Assembly: GCF_030272615.1 (NCBI RefSeq)
Contig: NC_081406.1
Span: 234,732,422-234,796,421 of the forward strand
Direction: 5' to 3'
Source: Cryptomeria japonica
Taxonomy: Eukaryota; Streptophyta; Pinopsida; Cupressales; Cupressaceae
Length of the DNA stretch: 64,000 nucleotides
Under the pieces are notes generated by a model that worked only from the letters and a program-made list of their open reading frames with translations, did no database searches and was not told the origin of the DNA. How positions within the stretch are numbered: the first letter of the stretch is position 1; the number at the start of each line of letters is the position of its first letter. Below, piece after piece: positions 1-11,663 of this stretch. The position numbers and the translations under genes were made by a program.

Positions 1-17
1 AGAGCTGGTATGTCTGA

Positions 18-335
18 TCATTCAATAAGAGATCTTACATCAATTGGCTCAATATTTAGATTTCGACCTAGAAATTTTCGAAACATTTTGGACATTTGTG
101 ATCTATTCTTCTCAATGTTTTTCACTCTTTGTTCCAATATCTCCTCTTCTTGAGCTAGTTTCTCCTCTAGTTTTTGTATTTGGAGACTTGTTTCATCATA
201 AAAAGTTTGATCGATATTGCCTTGTTGTTGGGTTGGATGTAATTGCGATTGCATTGTCGGTTGATATGTCAAACTTTGTTGCATCATTGGTGCTTGGAAC
301 CTTGTTTCAATAGACATGTCACTATGCAAATGCAA
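18..335 (-). CDS. Short coiled-coil ORF of element A, possible gag N-terminus
   Basis: This is a 105-residue frame. The first ~45 residues are rich in Gln and Met; residues 50-85 form a charged heptad-like helix (KLEEKLAQEEEILEQ region). The frame stays open past the stop at 18-20 toward the window edge, so this may be the start of a longer protein broken by a stop. It lies about 2 kb downstream of the primer site, where a gag could start after a long leader. I recognise no named domain; gag is inferred from position only. Confidence 0.35.
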   Translation of the reverse strand: MHLHSDMSIETRFQAPMMQQSLTYQPTMQSQLHPTQQQGNIDQTFYDETSLQIQKLEEKLAQEEEILEQRVKNIEKNRSQMSKMFRKFLGRNLNIEPIDVRSLIE

Positions 336-2370
336 TATTTTTGGAATTTTTCAAGGATAATGTATGATATGCAACTAAGTGCAAACTAAATAGATGAAAA
401 TGCAATCTATGTTTTTGGTTGTTTTTGAAGATTTTGACAAACTTTTGAATACAAATCTAAGAGAGGGACCCTTAGGAAATTGGAATGATATCTAGACCTC
501 AAAGGACAAAAGGACTTAACTAACAAAGGACAAGATGACAATGTCTCCCCTATATGCTTGGATACTAAGCTAGGTTTGACAAAATGATATTGATGACAAA
601 AGGACAAAAGATTTGATAAGGTCTAGACCTCCTAACAATGACTTAGGGTTTATCAAAGATTTGGATTACTCAAGTATGACAGAACCTAGTTTTGACACTA
701 TATGCAAAGGGACAATTACTATGCAAATGACCCTAATATGATATGATAATGACCTAAGCTTAATGAAGAGACCTAGGGTAAGCAATGTATGACAATGATA
801 TGGCTTTAATGCAAGAGGACATATGCAAATGGATGACCCTTATTGATATGCAAAAGGAGTATGACTTAGGTGAAACCTAACCTTGGTACTTGACAATGAA
901 CTTTGCAAAATGCAACCTAGGATGAACCTAAATGTAAGTGACATGCTTCTTGAGACAAGATTTTGAACAATATTTGACAACCATGTTTGAAGATGAGTTT
1001 TTGAATCTTGTTGAACCTTTGTTGGATGAATGTCTCTTGTGTTTAACCTTATTTTTAATCAATTTTCCTTGTTCTTGAAATGAGATGCTATTCAACTTTT
1101 GACAAGCAAAGAAGACAAGATATTTCAACTTAGACTCAAGACAATCATGCTCATTCCCACATATCTTATGGTAGGCAAAGACATTAGGTACTTGAGAGGT
1201 AGACTCATTATGAGATTCAAGGAGAATACATAGATGCTTGACCCCACGGGCTCCCCTCCACGGAACTCACTTCTCAAGGCAGCCAAGCATCAGTCCCCAT
1301 GGAAATCTCCCCATGGCGAACTTAGTATCTCTTCCAAGTATCCGAACTTGTCCTTCTGAAGCAACTAGAAGGGTTTTTGGCCTCTAAAACAAGGTGTTTA
1401 GTAAGGATTTCTGTTAAGCATTACTCCTTGATGTCACGAAAGCATGATTGAGACATTAAGCCCATCAAGATACCAAACAAATGTAGTCACGCAAGCATGA
1501 TTTAGACCAAGAGACCCTACTTAGATGTTGATATGAGAAAGAGTTCAAGGGTCATCACTTCCCAAGTAACTGCAATTCCCACGTAACACTTCCTTCAAAG
1601 CTTTCGCTCATCGGGTATTTTTTTATAGTGAGTTAGAATGCCAAGGAATTCTAGCCGTACTCACTTTGGGTCGTTCCCTTCTCATGATTATCACTTGCTT
1701 GCAAAAGCAATGTGGTCGGGAAGGCAGGCCCTCTAAATGTGACACACAATCAACAACACAAGCATGGTATCGAAGATCTGGATTTCTGATCACCCTAAGA
1801 AGGATGAGAGCATACTCTCCTACTCCAATGTCATACTTAACAATCAAAGCAAACAAATGTTCATTCCAACCTATTTATAAATCACTAAGTGCCTAATTAA
1901 AAATCATAAACACAAAAGTTTGGTTGTTTCTCCAAGGCAACCTGCAAAAACCCAAGTTAGGAGTTTGATACGCTTATTCTTTGACTTTCGAATCTGCACA
2001 AAGCGTGTTAATAGTTTGATTTATTGTCTTTGCCATGCGTATGCCAAGATTCTGCACAGATAATTAGTACCAAAATCCAAAGCATAGAAAATAGAATGCA
2101 AAAACACAACAAATTTCAAGTAAACACTGCATTTTTTACCTCTGTTCTGGACTTTACACAGGCGCAAAACCCATGACACAGGCGCAGAATGCAGGACACA
2201 AGTGCAGAATGTCCCCTACACAAGCGCAAAATGTCTGACACAGGCGCAAGTTGTCTTACACAGGCGCAAAAGTCTCCAGAATACCCTGCACGACCGTGTT
2301 TTTGGGTTTTTGGCCTGCAAAATCAACTTGAAAGCACTCCAAAACACAGTTAGAGGGTTAGATGGTTAGT
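336..2370 (-). other. Untranslated leader of element A
   Basis: About 2 kb between the primer site and the first ORF has no credible coding frame. It is AT-rich, with an internal block (about 1230-1420) of more mixed composition and a six-copy short tandem repeat close to the primer site. Long leaders are common in some plant gypsy lineages. Confidence 0.5.
2156..2276. repeat. Tandem repeat, about 20 bp x 6 (ACACAGGCGCAAAA type)
   Basis: Copies start near 2156, 2176, 2196, 2217, 2238 and 2258, each an ACACAGGCGCA core followed by a variable 6-10 bases. The array sits in the leader of element A, about 100 bp from the primer site. Confidence 0.8.
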
Positions 2371-2389
2371 GTTCACGTCGGGTTCACCA
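2371..2389 (-). other. Primer binding site of element A
   Basis: On the minus strand the sequence is TGGTGAACCCGACGTGAAC, five bases inside the LTR end. Its complement looks like a tRNA 3' end: a T-loop-like GTTCACGTC, then an acceptor strand, then CCA. It is not the initiator-Met site used by the copia elements here. I cannot name the tRNA. Confidence 0.65.
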
Positions 2390-3480
2390 ATTAATGTAGC
2401 ATAGGAAATAGGAATCATTAAAGCAATATATAAAAAGACATATTAATCATTATTAGCTCAATCACAAACACACATTGCAATGATCTAATCCTAAGCACAC
2501 TCAATAGAGACATGAAATAAAACATTCAAAAGCAAAGATCATGCAAACCAAAGATGGGATTCAAATACTCCTTCATGCGGCTCCATTGTTCTTCTTTCTT
2601 CTCCAAATAGGTTTGTTGTGGATCTCACCTTCAAGTGCATACACCTAATGGTGAAAGCAAGATTGACTTTGACACAAGAATACTCGAAGTGTAAATTCAA
2701 TAGTCTGATTAAGGATTCGCAAAAATTAGGGCTTGATTGTAGAAAATCATCCAATTTATAGAGAAATTAGAGAAATGACAAGATTAGCATGATCCAATTC
2801 AAATGGAAATTGCAAATCAATATGACAAATTATGACAAATTATGCACTTTCTATGCACAATTTGTTGATTGATAATTTATGACAAAATATGACACATTCT
2901 ATGTCAAAATTGATTGATTGTCAATTATGACAAATTATGACAAATTGAAATGTCATTCCCATAGAATTAGGAGATGAAATAGGAGGGAAAAGAAATTAGA
3001 AATTAAGAAAATTAGAAAATTGAAAAAAGAGGAAAATTAGGAATTAGAAATTAGGTAAATTAATTAATAATTTTTCATTTATTAATTAATTTACAAGAGG
3101 AAGAATAATTAGCCAATTAAATAAAGATTTAATTGTAATGAGAAGACTTAGGATAAATAAACAATTTATTAATCCTAAAGGAAGAAATGACACACAAGGT
3201 TAAATGATGAAATCACGAAACCCTAGAAGACGAATTAGCAATGCGAGAATGACAATTAGGTCTTGATGAAAGATAATTGATTCGATTTGATTTTGAATTG
3301 ATAAATGACCAGTGTGATAAATGATTTGATTGATAGATGCACCAATTGACGAGGAACAATGACAAATTGATCCAAATTGACATAATTGAGATAAGCAACA
3401 ATTGATAGCGAAATGATCGCAAAATGACAAAATTGACAAGAGGACAAGGATCGATAACAAAATAGATTGCAAGACAACAA

Positions 3481-3630
3481 GATTGAAAATGACCATGATC
3501 GATGATAAATCGATCACAAAATGACAAGATTGAAAATGACAATGATCGATGACAAATCGATCGCAAAATGACAAGATTGAAAATGACAACGATCGATGAC
3601 AAATCGATCGCAAAATGACAAGATTGATAA
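3481..3630. repeat. 47-bp tandem repeat in LTR of element A
   Basis: The phrase GATTGAAAATGAC recurs at 3481, 3528 and 3575, with a partial copy at 3622, exactly 47 bases apart. Each unit contains the partly palindromic stretch ATCGATGACAAATCGATCG. The array reads open on both strands, which explains the repetitive hypothetical ORFs there. Confidence 0.85.
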
Positions 3631-3654
3631 ACCGATCGCCAGATGATAAGATTG

Positions 3655-3780
3655 AAAAGAGGACAAAACCCTAATTAGGATTCACGATGTCCAAAATAAT
3701 AAGATTGATGATAAGATTGATAAGAGGACAAAACCCTAATTAGGATTGACGATGTCCAAAATGATAATAAATGAATACGG
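3655..3780. repeat. 65-bp duplication in LTR of element A
   Basis: GAGGACAAAACCCTAATTAG recurs 65 bases apart, at 3659 and 3724, each followed by a near-identical GATGTCCAAAAT segment. Confidence 0.75.
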
Positions 3781-4020
3781 ACATTGATGCAACAGGATAA
3801 AATTGATCAAAATCATGACTGGATAATGTTATCGACAAGACCAAATTCAAACACAAGACAAAGGAAGAATGTAGAAGAATGACTCGATGTTCGCAAATGA
3901 TAAAAACCAAGTGCATGAAATAGGAGAAATTCTAATGCGACGCAAAAACCTAAAATGAGGCAATGCGCAAATGTTAAAGTATGACCTCGCAATCGTTGAC
4001 CATTTTTAGGTGTCTACACT

Positions 4021-5517
4021 ATTAAGCTGCCTGATTCAGATTCCTGGTTGGAAGCCATGAATGATAAAATGTCATCATTGGATAAAAATGGAACTTGGGA
4101 TTTGGTGCCACTACCTAAAGGTAGAAATCCTATAGACTACAAGTGGGTATTCAAAAAGAAGTATGGTCCAGATGGCATAATTGACAAGTACAAAGCAAGT
4201 TTGGTCGCAAAGGGGCATTCTCAAAAGGAAGGTATCGACTATGGAGAGATCTTTTCTCTTGTGGCTAAGCTAACATCTATCAGATTTTTCTTGTCACTTG
4301 CAGCAGCATATGATTGAGAGATTGAACAGATCGATGTGAAGATGATGTTTCTTCATGGTGATCTTGAAGAAGAAATTTATATGTCTCAGCCTAAGCACTT
4401 TGTGAAACAGGTAAATAAATTTTGGTATGCAGGCTCAAGAATTCTTTGTATGGTTTGAAACAGTCTCCCAAAATGTGGAATCAAAAGTATGATACATTTG
4501 TTTTTTCCTTGGGATTTATGATATCAGAAGCTGATCATTGTGTTTACTACAAAACTAAAGGTGATAGGATTCTTATCATAGCTTTGTATGTAGATGACAT
4601 GTTGTTCAAAGGAAATACAAAATGTATGATCTCGGATCTAAAATCTTAGTTATCTATGAAATTTGAAATGAAGGATTTAGGAGAAACAAATTACATTTGG
4701 GAATGGAGATCAAAGGGGATAGATCTAAGAGAAAAAAATTTCTCAGCCAGAGAAAATATATAACTAATGTTCTTGACAAGTTTCATATGTATGACTATAA
4801 ATCACAAGTTGTTCCAATCTTGTAGGGAACTAAGCTGTCTGTGCTTGACAGTCTAAAATCTCCAAAAGAGATTTCTAACATGAAGAAAATCCCTTATGCA
4901 AGTGCTATTGGTAGCTTGATGTAATCTATGGTATGTACAAGATCAGACATTGCCCAGCTAGCGGGAGTACTTAGCAGGTTTATGTCGAATCAAGGAAAGC
5001 CGCATTGGGATGCTGTAAAGAGGGTGTTTATATATCTAAAGGGAAATTTAGATTTTTCTTTGTGCTATCATGGCAATTTAAATGATTCAAAGAGAGCTCT
5101 TAGAATTTGTGGTTATGTGAATTCTGATTGGGCAGGAGACATTGACATCAAAAGATCCACCAGTGGATATATTTTTGTTCTAAATGGTGGAACAATAAGT
5201 TGGATGATAAAGCGACAGTCTGTAGTCACGTTGTCCACTGCAAAGACAAAATACATGGTAGCCACACATGCTTGTAAAGAAGTTGTTTGGATCAAGCATT
5301 TGAGTACAGATATTAGCTTTGATGCATGGAAGATTGAAATTTGGAGTGACAGTCAGAGTGCTATATGTCTAGCAAAGAACCCTACTTTCCATGCCAGAAT
5401 GAAGCATATTGATGTTCAAATCACTTTGTTCGTAACATGGTGGAAGATGGAAAATTTTATCTTAACAAGGTAGACACTCTGGAAAATGTTGCAGACACCT
5501 TGATGAAACCGGTGAGC
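4021..5517 (+). pseudogene. pol: Copia reverse transcriptase / RNase H, frameshifted
   Basis: The translation starts inside the copia RT domain (DSWLEAMNDKM, then TWDLVPLPKGR and YKWVFKKK). It continues with a stop at 4315, QIDVKMMFLHGDLEEEIY, a frameshift near 4420, LKNSLYGLKQSPKMW and the catalytic YVDDM box near 4590. RNase H follows: YVNSDWAGDIDIKRSTSGY, then DSQSAICLAKNPTFHARMKH near 5350-5410. Three reading frames are used (4048-4317, 4422-4649, 4928-5473), so it cannot be functional. The gag, protease and integrase parts lie beyond element A's insertion. The family assignment is certain from motifs; the lineage within copia is not. Confidence 0.93.
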
Positions 5518-5609
5518 ACTCACAAGTTCACATGGTGTTCTAATTCTATGGGTCTTGATACCCATGATTCTCAGTAATGTCTGGAATGGTAATCAGTCTA
5601 GTGAATTCC

Positions 5610-5625
5610 TCGTCAAGTGGGAGTT
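5610..5625 (+). other. Polypurine tract of element B
   Basis: The purine-rich stretch CAAGTGGGAG lies immediately before the 3' LTR start TGTTGGAAATG and would prime plus-strand synthesis. Confidence 0.6.
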
Positions 5626-6742
5626 TGTTGGAAATGTGCCTCTAATTCACTTGACCTTTGTTCATACAGATCGGGTTGACTCTGGCCAATGAAAGAGTGT
5701 GAAGGAAATTTGTAAGCTCTATCGGTATGACTCTTGCCAATGTATCTTCTTTCATTGGGTACTTGAAGAAGCAGTTTTGAAGTCATCCCGATGACTCGAC
5801 GAAGTCATCTTCGGTCATCGGGGTAGCATCAACTATCAGGATAGTTGTTCAGTCGTGATACCGATGACCCGATGAAGTCGCCTTCGGTGGTCAGGATGTC
5901 ATCAGCTGTAGGAGGATCTTTTTGAATGCTATGTCGATTACCCAATGGATCTGCTTTGGTCAACTTTGGTGTTATCGAAGATCAGGGTAACCAGTTTGAT
6001 TGTCTTGTCGATGACCTGATGAGGTTGCCTTCAATGATCAGGTTGACAAGTTGGAGGCTATCTCGATGAGCCGATGAAGCCGATCCATTTGGAACTGCAT
6101 TAGTGGAGTCATGTACTGGTTCATCAAGAGATCAGAGCAATGCATTTGAGGTTTTTGCGATGGCCGATGGAGTAGAGACTGATCGTGGATTCTCACTTCG
6201 AACCAAAGTCCAAAAGATGAGCTCGTGGTCAAATTAGAAGTTCTTGCCAGTGTAAATGAATACGAACTGACCCAACTTCCTGGTGCATGTGGGATATTAT
6301 GTTTCTCAGGAATGCAGACTGACATAGATGGTTAGACTTCAAGTCATTGGTTCAGTTGCTCAGATGAATGGTCAACGATATGGTATAGGAAGACAAGAGG
6401 AAACTCAATAAGTGTGAGTTTCATTGAGAAGCCGTGACTTATAATCAAGAGCCAATTGAAGTGACCAGTTCGTTTAGAATCTGAGAATAATTGCCTGTAG
6501 TTGTAGATTGAAACCTTATTGTAAATTCATTTACTATAAATAAAGTGTCAAACTATTGGTGGTGGATTTTTTCCTGAAAGGGTTTTCCTACGTAATTCTT
6601 GGTGTTTTGTCTCTGTGTTGATTCTATCTGTTTTTGTCTATGTTATTCTTAACGTTCTGTAATAGTTTTAAACTGCATTCTTGTATGATTTCCCCTACTA
6701 ATTAAAATTAGGAAGGTGTTTCCACACTATGCTTTCCTTACA
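5626..6742 (+). repeat. 3' LTR of element B (about 1.12 kb)
   Basis: The LTR starts TGTTGGAAATG after a polypurine tract and ends CTTTCCTTACA at 6742, where sequence homologous to the LTR of element C resumes. A TATA-like CTATAAATAAAG lies at 6534-6545. No partner LTR is in the window. Confidence 0.8.
6534..6545 (+). promoter_or_regulatory. Probable TATA box in LTR of element B
   Basis: CTATAAATAAAG lies about 200 bases before the LTR end, a normal place for the LTR core promoter (U3/R border). Confidence 0.5.
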
Positions 6743-7161
6743 GTGATACAATATGTCATCCTGAATACATTTACACAATATCCAATCAATAAACCATTTC
6801 CAAAATTTGTCGTGCTGATCTAGAACATGATATCTTATACTAGTCCATAACCTAGTCCTATCTGTCGGTAAATGCAAATCTGTCAACTTGATTAGACCAA
6901 TAAGGAAAAAACTAAATCCAAACATCCAATCCATGTCTTCGACATAACCAAATGTTCTCCAGATGATAACAAGTCATCATCACTGCCGGTGAATGATATA
7001 AGCTGCTAATGAACATATGCGGGTGAACACAATGTGTTAGTTCAACATTAAACTAATATAACCAGAGTGCCAAATCAACAATAAAAACTCCAAGAATATA
7101 AGTGTTAACATCAATGATAAAACCAATGCAACACATGACGAAGTCATCCATAATACCAACA
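6743..7161 (-). repeat. 3' LTR of element C, truncated by element B
   Basis: This segment is clearly homologous to 12359-12778: shared GATACAATATG, CACAATATCCAATCAATAAACC, then ACACATGACGAAGTCATCCA and the terminal TACCAACA. Its left edge coincides with the end of element B's LTR. Confidence 0.88.
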
Positions 7162-7182
7162 ATCTCCTGCTTTGGCATTGAT
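7162..7182 (-). other. Polypurine tract of element C
   Basis: On the minus strand GCCAAAGCAGGAGAT directly precedes TGTTGG, the LTR start. The same tract, usually with five Gs, recurs at the 3' ends of the other minus-strand elements here. Confidence 0.75.
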
Positions 7183-7485
7183 GGCAACACTAAATGGAAA
7201 AACATCTAAGTGCCAAAAATAGAATGCCAAATACCAATAAACCAACAATCTCCCAAAATAGATCAATACCAAAAATCAAAACCAGAAAAACATCTCTCCC
7301 CAAAGTAAAATGTTTTTCCATTGATATCTCTCCCCCTTTGTCATCAAATGCCAAAGCAGTTAAGAATCAAAATCAAAACTTAACATACAGCTAACTAGTC
7401 CCCCTGAGAAGTAGGTCACCTTCATCAAAGCCAAAAAAAAGATTTTTCTGTTAGTCCCTGTCGATTTGATGCTAATCTTCATCAT

Positions 7486-10400
7486 TCAAGTCTCTATTGG
7501 TGGGGAAATTACCCCAAGATGCTCTCTAAGATATTCAAATGTTTCCTTAGGCAAAGGCTTTGTAAAGATATCTACAATTTGCTCTTTAGTATTCACATAA
7601 ACCAATCTCACTTCATTTGCTTCAACATTCTCTTTCAGAAAATTGTACTTAATAGAAACATGCTTTGTCTTAGAGTGAAATACCAGATTATTTGATATAT
7701 CAATTGCTGTTGAATTATCACAATAAATAGTTACTGGTTCTTGCATTTTACCTTTATATCCTTCAACATTTTCTTGATCCATAATACCTGATTACAATTA
7801 GTTGTTGTTGCAACATATTCTGCTTCTGCTATAGATAATGATGTACAACTCTGCTTCTTATTGATCCATGAAATCAACCTTCTGCCAAGAAAGAATGCAC
7901 TGCTAGTGGTACTCTTTATGTCATCTATATCTCCTGCCCAATTTGAATCTTTATATGCACATAACCCAAAATTGTCATTCTTAGGATACCATAAACTAAG
8001 ATTTGTTGTGCCTTGTAGGTACCAAAAAGTCCTTTTTACTAATGATTCCTGATTTTCTTTAGGATTGCTTTGAAATCTAGATACAATACATACTGCATTC
8101 ATTATATCAGGTCTGGTTTGTGTCAAATATAGTAATCCTCCAATCATATATTTGTACCTTGTTGGATTAATAGGAGCTGACTCATCCTTCAATGTCAATT
8201 TATCAGTTGTAGTCATAGGAGTACTTACTGGTTTGGAGTTTTCCATACCAAATTTCTTCAAAAATTCCTTTAAGTATTTTTTTTGACATATGAATATACC
8301 TTTATCTATTTGTGAAATCTGCAAACCTAAAAAAAAATTGATCTCTCCAATCATAGACATTTCAAATTATTCCTACATCTTGTTAACAAAGTTTTTACAT
8401 AATTCCTCTTCACCTCCAAAAATGATGTCATCCACAAATACTTCAATGACCAAAATGTCATCATTGGTAATTTTGTAATACAAATTACTGTCAGCATTAC
8501 CTTTTGTGTATCCAACCTTTAGAAGATATTTATCCAATCTAGCATACCAAGCTCTGGGAGCTTGCTTCAATCTATATACAGATTTCCTTAACCTGCAAAC
8601 CATATCCTTATCATCTGTCAAAGAAAATCCATCAGGTTGTTCAATGTAAACTTCCTCTTCAAGATCTCCATTCAAAAATGCACATTTTACATCCATCTGA
8701 TAAACTTTATAGTTCTTATGAGCTGCAAATGCAAGAAATAGTCTAACTGCTTCAATTCTAGCTATCAGTGCAAAAGTTTCATTATAATCAATTCCTTCTT
8801 TTTGAGAATAACCTTTACAAACTAATATTGCTTTTTTTTTCTGATTACTTCACCATCTTCATTAAGTTTATTTCTAAATACCCATTTAGTTCCAATTACA
8901 TTTTTGTCTTTAGGTCGGGGAACTAATGTCCAAGTATTGTTCTTTTCAATCCGTTCTAATTCATCTTCCATTGCTTTTATCTAATGTTTATCTTGACATG
9001 CTTAAATAACAGATGTTGGTTCAACTTGAGAAAGTAAACATACCTCTTCATTTGGCAATCTTCCTGTTGTCATAACACCTTGATTTTTGTTTCCAATTAT
9101 TTGGTTTTCTAAATGATTCAATCTTACATACCTGGATTTATTCACATGTTGTTGTTCTTCAGTCACAGTTGAGTTTTCTGATGATGTCAGTGTGATTGGA
9201 TCTTCACTCTGTATCAGTGCAATCTATGTCGGTTAATTTATAATCATTTCAACTGTCAGTTTCTATAGATCTTGAGTCACCTCTAAAATGGTCATCTATC
9301 TTCACATTAGTACTTTCAATGATTTTCAGCAATCTTTTATTATAACATCTATATGCCTTTCTTCTAGATGAATAACCAAGAAATATTCCTTCATCACTTC
9401 TAGACTCATCTCTCCTAATATAAAATTTTCTTCCAAATATTGTAAAATATTTAAGAGTAGGAGTATTACCAAACCATAGTTCATAAGGGGTTTTACCAGT
9501 TTCATTTTTGATGTGAACTCTATTGAAAGTATAAACTAATGTATTCACTGCTTCTCTCTAGTACACATGAGGTAGATTTCCTTCCATCATCATGGTTCTT
9601 GCTGCATCCAAAATAGTTCAATTCTTCATTTCCACAACTCCATTCTGGTGAGGTGTCTGGGGTGCTGATAGTTATCTTTTGATTCCATTCACTTCATAGA
9701 ATGCATTAAATTCCCTAGATGTAAATTCTCCTCCTTGACCAGATCTCAAACATTTTATTTTCTTGTCAGTTTCATTCTCTACCATTGCCTTGTAAAGCTT
9801 TTGATTTCTCCTTGAGAAAATTAACCCAACACATTCTACAATAATCATCAATTATTAGCATAAAGTATCTATCACCTTGAAGACTTCTTGTTCTTGTTGG
9901 ACCACATAAATAAGTATGAATTAAATCAAGAATATTATTGGATTTCTCATAAATGTGCTTAAATGTTGTTCTAACTTGCTTTCCCATTTGGCATTCCTTA
10001 CATACCAGATTATGAGGTTTCACAATCTTAGGTAAATCCCTTGCTGCCTTAGTTGAACTGATCTTTACAATACAATCAAAATTCACATGACAAAGTTGTT
10101 TATGCCATAACCAACTTTCATCAATGTGTGCAATCAAACATGTCTTATCACTTGTATTCAAATGAAAGCTATTACCTTTAGTTTGATTACCACTTGCAAT
10201 CTCCAATCCAGTTATGTTTATGATTTTGCATTTTCCATTCCTAAATTGTAACTGAAATCCTTTTTCCACTAACTGACCAACACTCAGAAGACTATGCTTT
10301 AAACCTTCTACATAATAAACATTGTCAGTATTGTGCTTACCATCCAAAGATATAGTGCCTCTTCCTTTGATTAAACAAATTTTGTCATCTCCAAATCTTA

Positions 10401-10500
10401 CTAGACCTCCATTACATTTTCGGAATGACAAGAACTTTCTTTTATCACTAGTCATATGGTGTGAGCATCAACTGTCTATGATCCATTCATCATTTTCTTC
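7486..10500 (-). pseudogene. pol: Copia pol: protease, integrase, RT, RNase H, broken
   Basis: Minus-strand pieces in order: the protease active site near 10470, where D-S is followed by a TGA codon instead of Gly and then CSHHM; GAG-pre-integrase and HHCC (WLWHKQLCHVNF, then CKECQMGKQV) within 9772-10455; the integrase C-terminal part with KTPYELWFGNTPTLKYF (9249-9548); RT with [15 protein letters not shown]-type and FVDDIIFG motifs (8373-8696); RNase H (7731-8360, with DSNWAGDIDDIKSTTS); and the last piece with CDNSTAIDISNN and HVSIKYNFLKE (7486-7782). At least four frame changes separate them, so the copy is dead. Confidence 0.93.
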
Positions 10501-10523
10501 AATTTTTGTTGTCAGTTCCTACT

Positions 10524-11534
10524 CTACCAGTTTGACAATAGGTGTCGGTTGATCTTTTTTATTGCAACAAATGCCCATCCATTATCTATTGAATCTTCAT
10601 CTGAATCATCTATAACACCTTCATCTGCATAGTAACATGACTTATCTCTATTTTTCTTAAATCTGTACCTTTGATATTTAGTGTTAGGCTTATATGTTCT
10701 TTTTGCTTCCTCGCTTAGTCTGGCATGTCTATCAGGACACCTAGACTCTATATGACCAATTTTATTGCAATTAAAATATTTGAAAGGTGATTTACCTTCA
10801 TACTTACTTCCTGCTGGAACCTTAGGCATCTTCCTTGCAAATAGTGCTTCAAGTTCTTCAATTTCTTCTTTTCTCTTCTCATATCTTCAAGTTCTCTCGC
10901 ATAAAGTGCTTTCCAATCAGTTTTGTCAGATGATGATGATGATGTTGTTGCTGATGCTGATGCTTTGAAAGCTATATCAGTTTTGACTATAGCAACAGGA
11001 CCAAACTCTTCAAGCTCAAATGTTGAAAGTTTTTCAACCAAGGTATCTCTAGATACTAATGTATTAGGCATTGCTCTCAACTCATTAATAGCAGTCACTT
11101 TCATTTTGTAATCTGGTGGCAAAGCTCTTAAAACTTTACAAACAATTTCATCTTCACTTAAAGATCCTCCACAACATTGTATTACTAAAACAATTTCATT
11201 AACTTTTCATAAATGCAAAAATTATTTCATCTTCTTCCATTTTTAAATTTTCATACCTGAGCCAGTAACATTCCAATTTTCCAATTTTGACAGTGGTATC
11301 TCCTTCATTCAATCTTTCCAGTTTATCCCAAATAGCTTTAGCAATAGATCGGTCTAATAATCTCATGATTTGTTGATCTAATAATGTGCTCAGAAGTGCT
11401 TCTTTTTCTTTGCAATCACTCTCCAAGTCCTTAGCCAATGTCGGTGGATGAGGTTTATTCGGATTAGGACCAACATAGCCATTCTTAGTAACATCCCATA
11501 TATCTCTTCCAATGCAGTTTAGATGTGTTTCCAT
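10524..11534 (-). pseudogene. gag: Copia gag of element C
   Basis: Three minus-strand pieces (11199-11534, 10748-11122, 10524-10829) cover a copia Gag. The front carries the usual capsid-type text (KAIWDKLERLNEGD). The middle is an acidic/Ser-rich linker. The end has a zinc knuckle in which the first Cys position is Phe (FNCNKIGHIESRC). The start codon is 130 bp inside the primer site, as expected. The pieces are in different frames. Confidence 0.85.
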
Positions 11535-11648
11535 TCTGATCTTCCATATACCATAATTATTTCCATCAAGTTTAGGACTATCCTTCAGGAAAATATTTTA
11601 TACCATAGGATCTCCTTAAGCTATTAGGCTTCTACAAAAGGAGGACTT

Positions 11649-11661
11649 AACTCTGATACCA
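11649..11661 (-). other. Primer binding site of element C (initiator tRNA-Met)
   Basis: The minus strand reads TGGTATCAGAGTT just inside the LTR end CCTAACA. TGGTATCAGAG is the standard initiator-Met site of plant copia elements. Confidence 0.9.
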
Positions 11662-11663
11662 AT

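Larger units (their letters stand above)
1..4018 (-). mobile_element. Element A: Ty3/gypsy-like LTR retrotransposon, 5' part only
   Basis: The element reads right to left and is cut by the window start. It has a terminal LTR (2395-4018) that starts TGTAGACACC and ends CTACA on the minus strand, a five-base spacer, a tRNA-type primer binding site (2371-2389), about 2 kb of leader, and a short Gln-rich coiled-coil ORF at its far end. Its outer edge at 4018 abuts a copia reverse transcriptase that begins in mid-domain, so A probably inserted into element B. No pol domain is visible, so the gypsy assignment is an inference from the non-initiator-Met primer site and long leader. Confidence 0.6.
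2395..4018 (-). repeat. 5' LTR of element A (about 1.62 kb)
   Basis: The boundaries are seen directly: TGTAG at 2395 and CTACA at 4018 form the inverted ends, and a primer binding site lies just inside the left end. The LTR is AT-rich and contains a 47-bp tandem array (about 3481-3630) and a 65-bp duplication (about 3655-3780). Long reading frames across 3200-3613 are by-products of that array. The partner LTR is outside the window. Confidence 0.75.
4019..6742 (+). mobile_element. Element B: Ty1/copia element, 3' part
   Basis: Only the pol end and the 3' LTR are present. The left edge is the outer end of element A's LTR. The right edge (6742) falls exactly where the 3' LTR of element C resumes, so B inserted into C and A inserted into B. 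The frame is badly broken, indicating an old copy. Confidence 0.8.

Noticed and set aside
3200-3613. Repetitive ORF with a recurring CHRSLSFSILSFCDRF-type phrase on the minus strand
   Set aside because: It is a translation of the 47-bp tandem array in LTR A, open in more than one frame.
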